Shown: piece by piece, positions 46,736 through 57,636 of the stretch
Numbering within the stretch: position 1 is the stretch's first letter
How the letters are laid out: each line of letters starts with the position of its first letter
Assembly (NCBI GenBank): GCA_028554755.1
Contig: JAPTOF010000011.1
Coordinates: forward strand, 3,500,501 to 3,564,500
Direction: 5' to 3'
Length of the DNA stretch: 64,000 bases
Source of the DNA: Cordia subcordata
Taxonomy: Eukaryota > Streptophyta > Magnoliopsida > Boraginales > Cordiaceae
Translations under genes and position numbers: made by a program
The notes under the pieces: model-generated
What the model was told of the DNA's origin: nothing
Database searches by the model: none
The model's input: only the letters and a program-made list of their open reading frames with translations

Positions 46736-47885
46736 TTGAATTTGGAGGCTTTTAGTGAGACTTACTTAGAAAGTGATGTGCTTTCCTTAGCAGATACTTC
46801 TGATTCCTATGTCGAGAAGTCTTTTGATCTACTCCTAGACCCGAGTGATGTTGGTGAGCTTGATGAGATTATTGCTCTGATTAACTATGGCATCTCTTTT
46901 TCTGAATTAAATGCCTCGTCCATTCTTTCTTCTACTCTTAGATCTAGTAAGACCATTGGTATAAATCCTTCCTTAGTTGAGAGTAGTCTCGAGCTTCTAC
47001 TGAGTGTGCTTCCTACTTTTTTAGAGTCCACATCTGTGCCCATTGTTTCTAATCTATAAAAGATAATGCTTCATTTTCTCCTTGGATTCCGCTAGAGTTT
47101 AGGTTAGCCATTAGTGAGTTGAATTTGAGAGAAAAGATTCGAATGTTCGACCCAGGCATAGAAGAGCATGTTATTGTACCATTTGTTTCAACCTATCACG
47201 TGAGATGCACATTTTCTGACCCATTTCTTTTATCTGAGGATGCCTAAAATGACCCTATGTACACATTCTTAGGGCGTGAGTTTAAATCTTCAAGGCATCG
47301 GATGCGTGGTGTTGATTGCATTTTTCATTTGCTGCATCCATTTGCTGCTTTTTCTATGCTGATTTACTTATCTGGTAGTACGTGCCCAAGGAATTTAAGC
47401 ACCATTGGCTCTAATATTACCGCCTGGCGGGAGACGTAAAATCCAACGGTCTTAGGAGACACCCTAGAAATTTTGATAGTTGGAGTTTAGTTGATGAGTT
47501 ACTTACTTTTGTTTTTTTTTAGTACATTTTGTTTTTCATTTCTTTTTCTTTTCATTTTCATCTCCCTCATGTCTGTTGCTTTCCATACATGATGCTTTGT
47601 CATTTACACTTGCTATTGTGAGCTTTTATGTTGTGTATTTGTTGATTTTCTTTGGAGATCTTTTTAGTTGAGTGGAAATTGGGTGCAAAGGAAGTTAATG
47701 GACACAATCATCAAAACATGGCATACACGACTTAATGTTATAGAAGGTTGTATCTATCTATTCTCCACATGTCCCCTCTTATCTACCACCACTCCTCTTC
47801 CTTTATGTGCCTTGTGATGATGACTTACTTGTCATGTGGTTCTATTTTATTTGCTTGAGGACAAACAAAGTTTAAGTTTGGGGGT
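46736..47885 (+). other. Spacer region of the Athila-like element
   Basis: Long serine/leucine-rich open stretch (46736-47059) with no recognised domain, then scattered short frames. This is where RT should start, but none is visible. Ends in TTGAGGACAAACAAAG and a GGGGG run at about 47880-47884. Confidence 0.6.
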
Positions 47886-48835
47886 GTGTGGGAGTTTAGT
47901 TCTACTGTTTTATGCTTTATTAGGGTAGGTTTGCATTATATTCGTAAAAATGGTGAATTTTTTTCAATTTTTTTGTGCATCTAGAGTCGTTTGTCTCTTG
48001 GTTGATTGGAGTATTGGCTCTTCCTTATTAACTTAATTGATTGGTGGAGATATAGTTGCATTGTGGGAAGTGATGGCGTGGAGGAAGATCTGAGACTTGG
48101 AGAAGAGGCCTTTTGAAGCTGTAGGGAGTGAGCGCTTTTAAGAATGCACCTTATAGCTACACCATGGCCTGGTTGGAAAAGAAGGTGAAAAAAGGGTATT
48201 GATATGAGTGCTCCTTTCTTGATTGGTTCTTTTTTATTTTCCTTAGCCTTTCTTTTTCTTTTCTTTTGCTTATGTTATGTAATGATAAAAAAAATGGAAA
48301 AAATAAAAATGCTTGAAAAATCCAAAAAAATGAAAAACACGAAAAATACAAAAGGTAACAAAAATATGAAAAAGTGAAGTTCATTAAATAAGTGCTTAAG
48401 TGACATAATGTCGACTTGGCACAAGTTTATCTTTTCGTTCTATCATGTAATGTGAATAAGACTCTTACATCATTTGTGAACCATTGTGTTTGTATATTCT
48501 TTTTTTCCTTATCTTTGAGGCTATGTGCATGTTAGGGAGGCCTTGTTAGTCGAGGAGGCACGAAGTATCAACATCCTCTATGCGTGCGTTAGACTCCCGA
48601 GCTTGTGGCAGTTAAAGCTACTTGGGAACTTTCCATGAGGTGCGAGACCCCTTATGAGTAAGGGAAGGATCCGAAAAGGCTTAGGGATCTCTTTACAAAA
48701 GGAATGGTCCCTTCATACTCCTTTGATTCACCAAGATAGCAAGTCAATACTTTGGGCAACCCTTTTTAGCTTCTTAGAGATAAACTTAGTTTTAGTCTTA
48801 CTTGGGGATAAGTAAGGAGAAGGTTTGGGGGTATT
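47886..48835 (+). other. Region between two polypurine-like tracts
   Basis: Starts after AAGTTTGGGGG (47874-47884) and ends with GGTTTGGGGG (48823-48832) just before an LTR. Contains an A-rich low-complexity stretch (48288-48365). No coding potential. Confidence 0.55.
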
Positions 48836-50254
48836 GATGTGTTGGTTTTGTGTATGTTTATGGAATGTTTATACTTATTTAGAGATGTTTTATGCTGTAA
48901 AAGATGTATTAGTATATCATTTATATCATACTTGTGCATATTAGGCTTTCAATGTCCATAGTTGAGTTTAAAGCATAAACATTAAACTAATGTGCACTTA
49001 CTCCTTGTTTTAGGTGAGAATTGAAGCAATGTTGGGACCTTGATTGAAGATCTTGGTGGACAAAGCTTGCAAAGGTTTTTGAGGATGAGAAGAGCAAGAA
49101 AAATGGGTTAGAAGCAAGTGGATGAGGTTAGGAGCAGTCGGGAGCGACCGGAGCAAAATCAGCCAAGATTGGAGCATAATACAGCCCTTGTTGGTCACCG
49201 CTAGGGTCTCTGTCTGTCAATCGGTAGGAAGACCAGTAGAGGTAGAGAGCAAGTCATTTTGTCAGTCATCTAGCCCCTATTTTACTTGTCGACCGATTGG
49301 GCTTTTGGTAATGCCCGCTGACAGCTTTAAAAACTCATTTTAGGGCTATTCAGGAGAACTTTGAATCATATTCAACCCCATCTCTCATGCCCATTATATA
49401 AAACCCTAATTCCATCATTCACCCATCTCACACATATAATCCCACATCAATTCTATCCATAAACAAGCTTGGATTTGAAGAACAAACAAGAATTTGAAGG
49501 GTGTAGAGCAAAATTTGTAAAGAGCAAGCAAGGATAATGAGGGAGCTTTACATTCTTCTCTTTAATCTCATCCATACTATGTTAGATTAGCTCTAAATTA
49601 GGGATGATTGTTATTTTTGCAATGGGTTAAGGATCTAAAAACTTGTTTTGATATATTGATGGTTATATATATTCATGCTCTGTTCTTACATTTCTATGGC
49701 TTGAAATTGAACATGTCAAGGTGTTTGATGAAATGGCCCCATGAGTTTGCAAGCGTAATTTTTGCTTAGATGTCAATAGTAGTGGACTCACCTTAGCCTT
49801 AATCCATACTAATGGCCTGAGCCCTACTTGCAACTATATTTCTGTTGATTAAATGTGTTCTAAATTCGTTTAATATAGTAGGTAATGACCTCTAGCATGA
49901 AATATGGCTAAAAGATTACCATTATTACTTGCTTGACCTAGGGGACTTAATCTCTAGTTTGAAACATAACTAAAAGGTTAAACTTCCTATTAAGACATGA
50001 ATCAACACCCAAGGGACTTAGGACTAGATCCAAAAGCCATAGCTACCTGTGACAAACCTATATTTCTAATTGGACCTGGTTAAGGATAAGGTTGCACCAA
50101 TAGTTAGAAGCGGTAAGTCTAGTAAACTAAGCCCGCTATTAGAGTAGATAAACCATCAATACATTCAAAGAAGCCTCTTTAACATGCACAAAGCCTAGAC
50201 TCTCGAGCTTGTGGCAATAAGTCTAGTAAACTAAGCCCGTCACTTCAATTTTGT
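48836..50254 (+). repeat. Gypsy LTR copy A
   Basis: Begins TGATGTGTTGGTTTTGTG after a purine tract. Includes ATTAGTATATCATTTATATC and, near 49396, TATATAAAACCCTAAT (TATA box and likely start). It aligns in order with 50255-52145 and, reversed, with 57285-56650. It carries repeated TCGACC/GGTCGA motifs (49140-49310). Confidence 0.65.
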
Positions 50255-52149
50255 GTTTGTATATTGTTTGTGCTTTTAAGGTGTTTTGTGCTTGTAAAGT
50301 TGCATTAGTGTAGTACTTATGCTAAAGATATGCTTAAGTGTGGACAATTTTACATAGTTGAGTTTAAGAGATAAATGCTACACTAATTGCTTGTTTTTTA
50401 TGATTTAGATGAGTTGTGAGTTGATGCCAAGCTTACATGATGAAGGGTGATGAGGATAGAAGGTGGACGGGTCATGAGAAGAAGACCGGAGACCAAAACA
50501 AAGAAGTTCGGAGGCAAAACTACAGAATCGATCGACCTAGAAGTAGAGCCAATTGACCTGCTAAGTCGACCAACTAATCCAGAGACTAACTCTCTTTACC
50601 GGTCGAGTGAAGTCTCAAGCCGGTCAACCAATGGGTCCAAAGAGCAGTCTTGTTTTGCCAGTAGCCTAAACCCCAGAGCTGGTTGATTGGCAGTGCACTG
50701 TCAACTATAAATAAAACCCAATTTTATAGCAAAAGGAATGCATTCACGCATACTTCACACCCACTTTTCACACACACAAAACCCTAACTCATTCACCTTA
50801 CAGACACCTTTTTACACACTTCCCACTTGGATTCAAGCTTGTTTGAAGGGATTTAACAACTTTTGAAGAGAGATTTGCTCAAGAATTGTACAAGAATAGC
50901 TAGGATAATAGGGGAGTTGCTTTACTACTCTTCATCCTATTTTCATTTATATTTAAGTAGATTAGATTAAGGTGATTTATCTTGTGTAATGGGTTGATTC
51001 AACACTCTTATATTATGGAATTTTCATGGCTTATATATATACACACACACATACACACACACACATATATATATATATGTATATATATGTGTATATGTAC
51101 ATAAATGCTCTGTTCTTCATAATAATGGCTTTTTCTCAATACATGTCTATATATTTGATTAAATGTCTAGATGAGTAGTATGTGTATAAATTGGAGTTTG
51201 TTCTCTACTAAACACCTCTGATCCATCTTATATTCATGTCGATGTATTTATTTATGGATTGTATGAAGTGCGTATTGCTTTGTTCATGTCTATGTGAGTA
51301 ATAACATGCTTTGTAGTGAATATAACTCCAATATTGCCTCCCTGTTGATACCTAATTGCTATTAATGGTGTAAATCAAATATGACGATGTTTTGGTAGTG
51401 AATAAGTCCACGTATTCATAACACCATAAGCTAGAACTTGTAGGAATACACATATAAGTCTGATCCTGCTATATTGACCTTATAACGATGGTGCACAACT
51501 TAGGACCAGCCTAGATCGAGTCCCCTTTAGCTTTAAATTTAGCTAATAGGAGTCCAGGTGGGTTTAGTCGACCTTAGTAACCCTAGGTCTTGGCTTTAAA
51601 TCCAACCAATGGTTTAGGAGCTAGGGCAAGTTTGTTCTAGGTCACCTAGGAAGCTTTCTAGTCCCTCCTATTGCCCTAGGTTATAAGAACCATGACATAG
51701 CTCTAAAAGTGCTAATTTAGGGACGAACCCGTACCGAGTCCTAGGGATAAATTAGGATATTAGATAGCGACCTAGTTAAGAGCATCCCATAGATAAGCCA
51801 TTCCTTTTAATCCCATAGTATAAGAGTCTAGAATCACTCATTGGCAAGTGAAAGTCACCTTAGCCTCTTCCAATTGTTAATTCCCTTTCAGTTTTGATTG
51901 TTCCCTCATTTCTTATTCCCAATTCCCATAGTGTAGTTCCTTTCTTTTCCCTTTGAGCTCCCGCAATATCCAAAAAAATACAAAAAACAGATATGCTTAA
52001 GATAGGTTTTCTTTTAGACACCGTCTAGAACACACGTATAGAATCCTTTCGCTGCAATAGCCTTCATGTGGTTTGACACTTGCACTTGCACAATCTATAC
52101 TTTATTGATCCATGCATGTACTGGTCTTTATGGCTTGTGCAATTGCGTC
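50255..52149 (+). repeat. Gypsy LTR copy B, diverged
   Basis: Shares with copy A the blocks GCATTAGTGTAGTACTTATG, ATAGTTGAGTTTAAGAGATA, AAACCCTAA, GGATTCAAGCTTGTTTGAAG, and CTCTGTTCTT. TATA-like CAACTATAAATAAAACCC is at 50702-50719. A TA/CA microsatellite lies at 51035-51100. It may include other sequence after about 51600. It lies directly behind copy A with no internal region between. Confidence 0.55.
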
Positions 52150-52349
52150 AAAAATTGATTTTCTTGTCAAGGTATTTTTATTTTGTGGCAAATTTTTATT
52201 CTTGTTTTATCTTCAATCCCCATTATCTATATTTCTAGTCTTTGATATATTAGGGGTTCAGTAAAGAGGGAATTTGTCTAGCTTAATTTCTAAATTCAAA
52301 GCATGCGTTAGGGTTTCAGGATCAATCTATATGCTTGGGGTTTCACGTG

Positions 52350-53834
52350 ATTTGGTTATCGAAGCTTTTGTCAAAGATAAATTCTTGTTTATCTTTATTT
52401 TAATTTTCTATTGTTGTTTTTTTCTTAAATTTGATTTTTTGCTTATTGAACAAGGAAAGAAAAGAAGAAAAGATCAAGAAAAGGAAAAGAATTGATTAGA
52501 ATTTCTGTTTCTTAGATTGAGTCATTGAGGTTGTAATCCCTTTGCTTTGAATCCTATCTTTGGGTTATGTTACATATTTTGGGATAAAAAATAAATATAT
52601 GAAATTTATAGCACACTTTTTTTCTTAGTCTTATGTGTTTTGTTATATTGAAAAACAAGTTTACTTATAGAGTTGAGTTTATTATATTGTTGGGTGATTT
52701 TTCTCTTCTTGATTTTTTTTTTATCAATTTGCTACTTGGTTTGAGTATTTTGGTTGGAAAATTTTGATTCTAAAGAGCAACCAAAGAATCAAACTTGAGT
52801 GGAAAAAGGCTAGAGTGTATGAGTTTTGAAGAGGGTAAAATCCTAAATTTGAGTGAAACATGAGTGGAGTGATCTTCTATAGAGGGAAACACGTAAGGGA
52901 GTGATTATGAGGAATTTTTTTATTTCTAGCCACTTTCTTGTAGCCCTTACATAATGTCTAGAAAGGAAGGCAAAGTGACATCCCAGTTTGAAAGAAATCC
53001 AGAGGCAGATCCGGAAACTTTCCTCATACTAAAAGCCATGAAATCTCAGCTAGAGAAGATAAATCACATATGTCATAAGATAAATAACCGAATGGATAGA
53101 CAATCTCAATAGCTTGAGGAAATAAAGCAAATGTGTATCAAACAATAGGAGGGTAGTAGTAAAGGGTCAGCTTTATGAAGAAGATATTCTAGTCGAGCTA
53201 ATTGAGGATAAGAACAATGATGCTTAATCTGTGAATGGTAGACCTTCGTAGTTTAATATGCATATAACTCATGATAGGTATAAAAATAAATACTCTCTTG
53301 AATTAGATTGACAAAAATTTTGTTTGGCTCCTTTGTCACCTAGAGAAGTGTACATAGATGAAATGAAAAAGATGAAAGTTTTAGAGAGAACTTTGGGTAA
53401 TAAGGATGAAGCATGTAGAAAGAATGAGAGGAAAGAGGCCAAGAGTGAAAAGAAAGAAACTAATAGCCCAAAGGTGAGTGATTGCATGGATGAGGAAAAG
53501 AACGAGAGATATGTAGGAGAAAAAGGTTTTGGAAAGAAGAAAAAAGTGAGGAAAGGAAGAGTTTTTATACAAGAGTGAGAGAGCTCATGAGTACATATAC
53601 GTGCAAGAGCCTGCTTGTAGTGACTTGATTTAGAGAGCCTTATTCACCAATGGCTAACACTAACACTGAATTGCCTAGTGGTTTTTTTGCAATGTTACAT
53701 GAGGTCAAGAATGTGTTCCCAAATGAGATGCCTAAAAGGATGCCAAAGAAGTTATTTATTTGCAATAACCATGAATCCCTTAAGCATTTGAAGGGTCAAG
53801 ATTCGAGGACGAGTCTTTTCACAGAAGGAGGGAA
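52350..53834 (+). pseudogene. Internal region of the outer Gypsy element, RT-integrase deleted
   Basis: 52950-53150 reads SQFERNPEADPETFLILKAM. 53324-53578 (APLSPREVYIDEMKKMK, then Lys/Glu-rich) is the linker found before RT in such Gypsy elements. 53650-53840 fuses the start of RT (GFFAMLHEVKNVFPNEMP) directly to the RNase H segment NHESLKHLKGQDSRTSLF; the RT core and integrase are missing. The frame ends in GGND just before the purine tract and 3' LTR. Confidence 0.75.
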
Positions 53835-54719
53835 TGATGTGAGCAAGGATCACTATAGTAATGGGCTTAGAGGAGAACCATATAGAGATGAGGACCTTAT
53901 GCTTTCGGTTGAACTGGTTATAAAATGGCGGGACAAAATGACCCAAATTGGTATCACAACATTATGTAGGCCACTTGGTAAATGAGGGCTTTTGTGGACC
54001 CTTGTTCATAGACAATTTCGGGATGATTATGGGAGTGGAAAAGGCGGGTGGCCTTGTTTCTTTATGCCAAGCGTGTGGACTGTCTTCGGTGGTTCATGGG
54101 TAGTTGATGTGCATTTCAAGAAGTCATGAAATTTTGGATCAACCCATGAAAATGAAACAAGTCATAAAGTAGAGATTAGAGAATTTTATGACTATGTCAT
54201 GAAGTTTCTATCAAGTCATGAAATTTGCTTCGAACCCATGAAATTGATAGACAAAGAATTTCATGACTATGTCATGAAATCTTGGCCAAACCCATGAAAT
54301 TGAGATACGAAGTTAGGCTACTTGGGCTTGAACTTATGCTAGCCCAATTAGAAGTAGGGTCATTTTTATTGGTTTTCTTTTAGGATTAGGACCTTATGCA
54401 AGTATAAATATTCATTCTTTTGCGAGAAAACATACATTTATTGAGATTTACAAACAAACCACATTGGTTTTCCAATTTCTCTATATTTTGTAAATGAGGT
54501 GTGTTTGCATTTCTTGGTTGCGCCAAGAGATTTTCTTATCAAGTTATTTTAACTTTGTAGTGAATTTCTATTCTTGTTTTCTCTTCAATCCCTATTATCT
54601 ACATTTATAGCCTTTGATGGAGTAGGGGTTCAGGAGTGAGGGAATTTATCTGGCTTAATTTCTGAATTCAAAGTGTGCATTGGGGTTCTAGGATCAATTT
54701 ATATCCTTGGGGTTCTGCA
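53835..54719 (+). repeat. 3' LTR of the outer Gypsy element
   Basis: 885 bp, TG...CA. Matches the split 5' LTR at both ends. A TATA-like CAAGTATAAATATTC occurs at about 54398-54412 and would lie in the promoter position. Confidence 0.85.
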
Positions 54720-56640
54720 TCATAGCTACTCCATCACTCTTAGGTAACTCTACAAATCATTGACAAGAAAAAGCATTAGCTATGAACATATATAATATAT
54801 CATAACCACAATGATAAATCACATGTAGTTGAAAGATTAATCTTCTTCAAATTTGTCCAGCTCATCTAAATCTTCTTGAATCTTTATTGGGTCTGACGAT
54901 GCCAATTCTAAGCACATATGATAGTTGGACTATCTTAAAAATTAAAGAACTCCTAAAAGGCTGTACTAAAGGCTGATTCTGAAGTTATTGTAGAAATTGT
55001 TATCGCCAACAAATCACGAGCCATTAGCAAGAAAATGGGATATCTACCTGAGTTCATGTGTCACCATTTCAATATATTGAATCCTTTTTTATCCTCTCTA
55101 AGAAATTCTATTAAATACTTATCCAATTCGGATTTAGTACCAAGGCCTCTAGAAGTATTCTTGTGTTTTTTATATCTTAAAACCATATTATCAACCAAAA
55201 TGTCTTTCAATTGAGCATCATCTACCAATCTTTGTGAGGTTTTACAGTTATCAATGTTAACATTTCTTGATTTATATTCCTCAAATATAGCAACCAATAC
55301 ATCCTTCACCTTACTTTCCAAACTATCTCCCTCTAGCCCTATACATTTCCTTAAGTGCATAATCAACATAATCAAATTTGTATCGAGGATCAAGAATAAC
55401 ATGAATGAAAATGTCATATTTAGTTTCTCTATGTCTCCCTAATACTTGTCAAATTTCGTTTTCATTTTGGTAGCCATTATACTCAAATCAATGTCATCAC
55501 TCAACTGTATCTTTTTTAGAACCAAATAAAGAGAACTAATGTTATGAAAAAAAAGAACTATTTGTCACATAAAGTGTTCCCAATACCTTTAATGTTAGAT
55601 CACAGAAATGTCCCAAGAAAGTGACAATTCTCCTTACATTATCCTCAAATTCTCTTGTTTAGGGACTCTTGCCCATTCAGCTTCAATACTTGAATGATCT
55701 GCTCTATAATAAGAATCATGCTCATCAAGTCTCTCAAAAGCCTATGCATAGTGTAAGGCAACTTTCAACATAGTAAAAGTTGAGTTCTATTTAATGCTCA
55801 CATTTAAACACAACCTTTTCTTAGTATCCAATTTTTCTTTTTTAGCATAATCCTTAAACTTCTTCAACCGAGTAGGTGAACATCAAATAAATCTTACTAT
55901 TGCTTTCGCATGACTAACTAAACTTTTAACATCTTTCAACCCATCTTGAAAAATAAGGTTAAGAATATGGGCAACACTTTAAGCAAGCAAAACTTTTCCA
56001 TTAGCAACACATGCACCCCAATTAATCATCTTTCTTTTCAAATATGTAATAGCCATATCATTAGAGCTAGCATTATTAATAGTAACAATGAAGACTCTAT
56101 GCAACCTTTGTTCAAGCAAGCATTTCTTGATTGATTTAAGAGAAAAAATGGGACAAAAGTTGATAATTTGCTTTTGCAAATCTTGTTCATCATCAATAAA
56201 ATAAGGAGTAAGACACATGTAATCAATCTATTGATTAGAAATCCATGTATTAGTGGTTACACACATTCCCTTACGACACTTCTTCAACAATCTCTTGAAC
56301 TTAACACTTTCATTGTCATAAAATTGTAACAATCTCTTTTAATAGTAAATCTTAAGGGAATGTGAAACTTAGGTTGAAGATTACATACAAACCTCTTAGA
56401 ACCTCAACCCTCAACAATGCTAAAAGAAAGTTCATCTTCAATGTTCATAGTAGCTACATCCTATCTACTTCTTTGTTGATTAAATTTCCAATTTGTTAAA
56501 TTTGCCTCTTTCCGCTTCTTTTTGGCATAAGATTTAATTCTTGTTGATCGGCACCTAAGTCTAGATTGGGAGATACATTTTTGCAACTCTACAAGTGTTT
56601 ATAGGGGAGTAACATCATTCTTTACAGGGTTACTAGTAAA
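54720..56640 (-). pseudogene. hAT transposase remnant, antisense
   Basis: On the - strand, from high to low coordinates: near 56550 SYAKKKRKEANLTNWKFNQQ; 56218-55979 FIDDEQDLQKQIINFCPIFS and RVFIVTINNASSNDMAITYL, the hAT catalytic-core block; 55417-55061 CIGLEGDSLESKVKDVLVAI and the LDKYLIEFLREDKKGFNILK block; 55060-54900 RDLLAITISTITSESAFST, the C-terminal dimerisation motif. Stops and frameshifts throughout. It is a different hAT copy from the one at 39396-41720. Confidence 0.85.
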
Positions 56641-56649
56641 CACACCATA

Positions 56650-57285
56650 ATACTAACATACTGTGATATTTTAATAAATCACAATTGTACGAACCATATG
56701 ACAATATAGCTCAAATAAATGTGAATTCAATCCTTTAGGGACCTTTTAACTAAAGGACAAGTTCTAGACAAGTATTAAGATTTCCTAATCTAGCTGGACA
56801 AGATTGATTAAGGAGAACAAGAATAAAGATAAATTAAATTAAATAACAAAAACTAAAACTAGGACAATAATGGCCAGCTCTTCTTTCTTGCTCGACCAGC
56901 TCTGAAATGGGTGCTTACTGATTGGCTGGTCAACCGGCTCTAGGCTTGTACTCGACCAGCTTAGAGTAGTAGTTTACTAATTCGACCGATCGACCTTCCC
57001 AGCTTGACCAACAACTCAAATTGCCTTCAATCTTCATTTTTTGCGCTTTTGGTCTTTATCTCATAACCCGTACATCTTTGTTCTTCATTCTTCATCTTTG
57101 TTCAGGATCATTCATCAATCCATGGCTCATTTAAGATGCAAAATCAAGCATTTAGTGTAACGTTTAACAATAAAACTCAACTATAGATAATTACAACTGT
57201 TTATGCACAATTATTATATAAGTACTACATTAATGCCATCAAGTAAGCATAAAGCAGCTTTAAAAATATAAGAAATTGCTAGCTT
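56650..57285 (-). repeat. Antisense Gypsy LTR fragment (copy C)
   Basis: In complement it starts TGTGTGTTTAAGCTAGCAAT and continues with GGCATTAATGTAGTACTTAT and ATAGTTGAGTTTTATTGTTA, matching LTR copies A and B. It carries the same cluster of TCGACC and GGTCGA motifs (56915-57005). It is joined to Copia RNase H sequence at about 57290. Confidence 0.65.
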
Positions 57286-57289
57286 AAAC

Positions 57290-57621
57290 ACACACAAACC
57301 AAGACACATTAGAGACCATATGGTTAAGGAACTTCCTTACTAACCTAGAGGTTATCCTAGCTGTACGAAAGCCTATTGTCTTGCACTGTGACAATACCAC
57401 TGCTGTTGGATATGCAAAGGGCCTAGAAATCACGGTAAAGGTAAACACATTGAGAGGAAGTACCACTTGATTTGGAGTTCATCCAGAGAGGTAACATAGT
57501 GGTGGAAAAGATTGTTCCAGCTGAGAACTTAGTAGACCCATTCACCAAGACTCTTTTAGAGAGAGTGTTTGCCACATATGTAAAGTCTATAGATGTTAGG
57601 TTCATAGGAAGTGATCTTTAA
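57290..57621 (+). pseudogene. Copia RNase H C-terminal remnant
   Basis: Reads ETIWLRNFLTN-like, IVLHCDNTTAVGYAKGL, HGKGKHIERKYHLI, then after a stop FIQRGNIVVEKIVPAENLVD and PFTKTLLERVF, ending before TAA at 57619-57621. This is the standard end of plant Copia polyproteins (DNTAA, KHIE-hxxR and FTK blocks). Damaged by at least one stop and a frameshift. Confidence 0.85.
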
Positions 57622-57636
57622 TGCAAGTGGGAGATT

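Larger units (their letters stand above)
44078..48835 (+). mobile_element. Athila-like Gypsy internal region, non-autonomous
   Basis: The primer site TTGGCACCATTTCTAGGGA (44082-44100) is a decayed form of the Athila-type TTGGCGCC site. It is followed by gag, zinc knuckle, protease and a spacer region, then two purine tracts. No RT, RNase H or integrase is found before the 3' LTR at about 48836. The 5' LTR is reduced to a tail of about 50 bp (about 44025-44077), which resembles the end of the LTR near 52140. Confidence 0.7.
43547..54719 (+). mobile_element. Gypsy LTR element with other Gypsy elements nested in its 5' LTR
   Basis: The 3' LTR is 53835-54719 (885 bp). Its first 470 bp match 43547-44015 and its last 200 bp match about 52150-52345, so the 5' LTR is split. 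The DNA between (about 44016-52150) is a second Gypsy element plus an extra LTR. A primer-site-like TTTGGTTATCGAAGC follows at about 52350, then internal sequence with gag/pol fragments, then a purine tract GAAGGAGGGAA directly before the 3' LTR. About 215 bp of LTR (54306-54520) is missing from the 5' copy. Confidence 0.75.

Noticed and set aside
53269..53578. Lys/Glu-rich frame as a stand-alone gene
   Set aside because: It is the linker of a Gypsy polyprotein directly upstream of RT start sequence.
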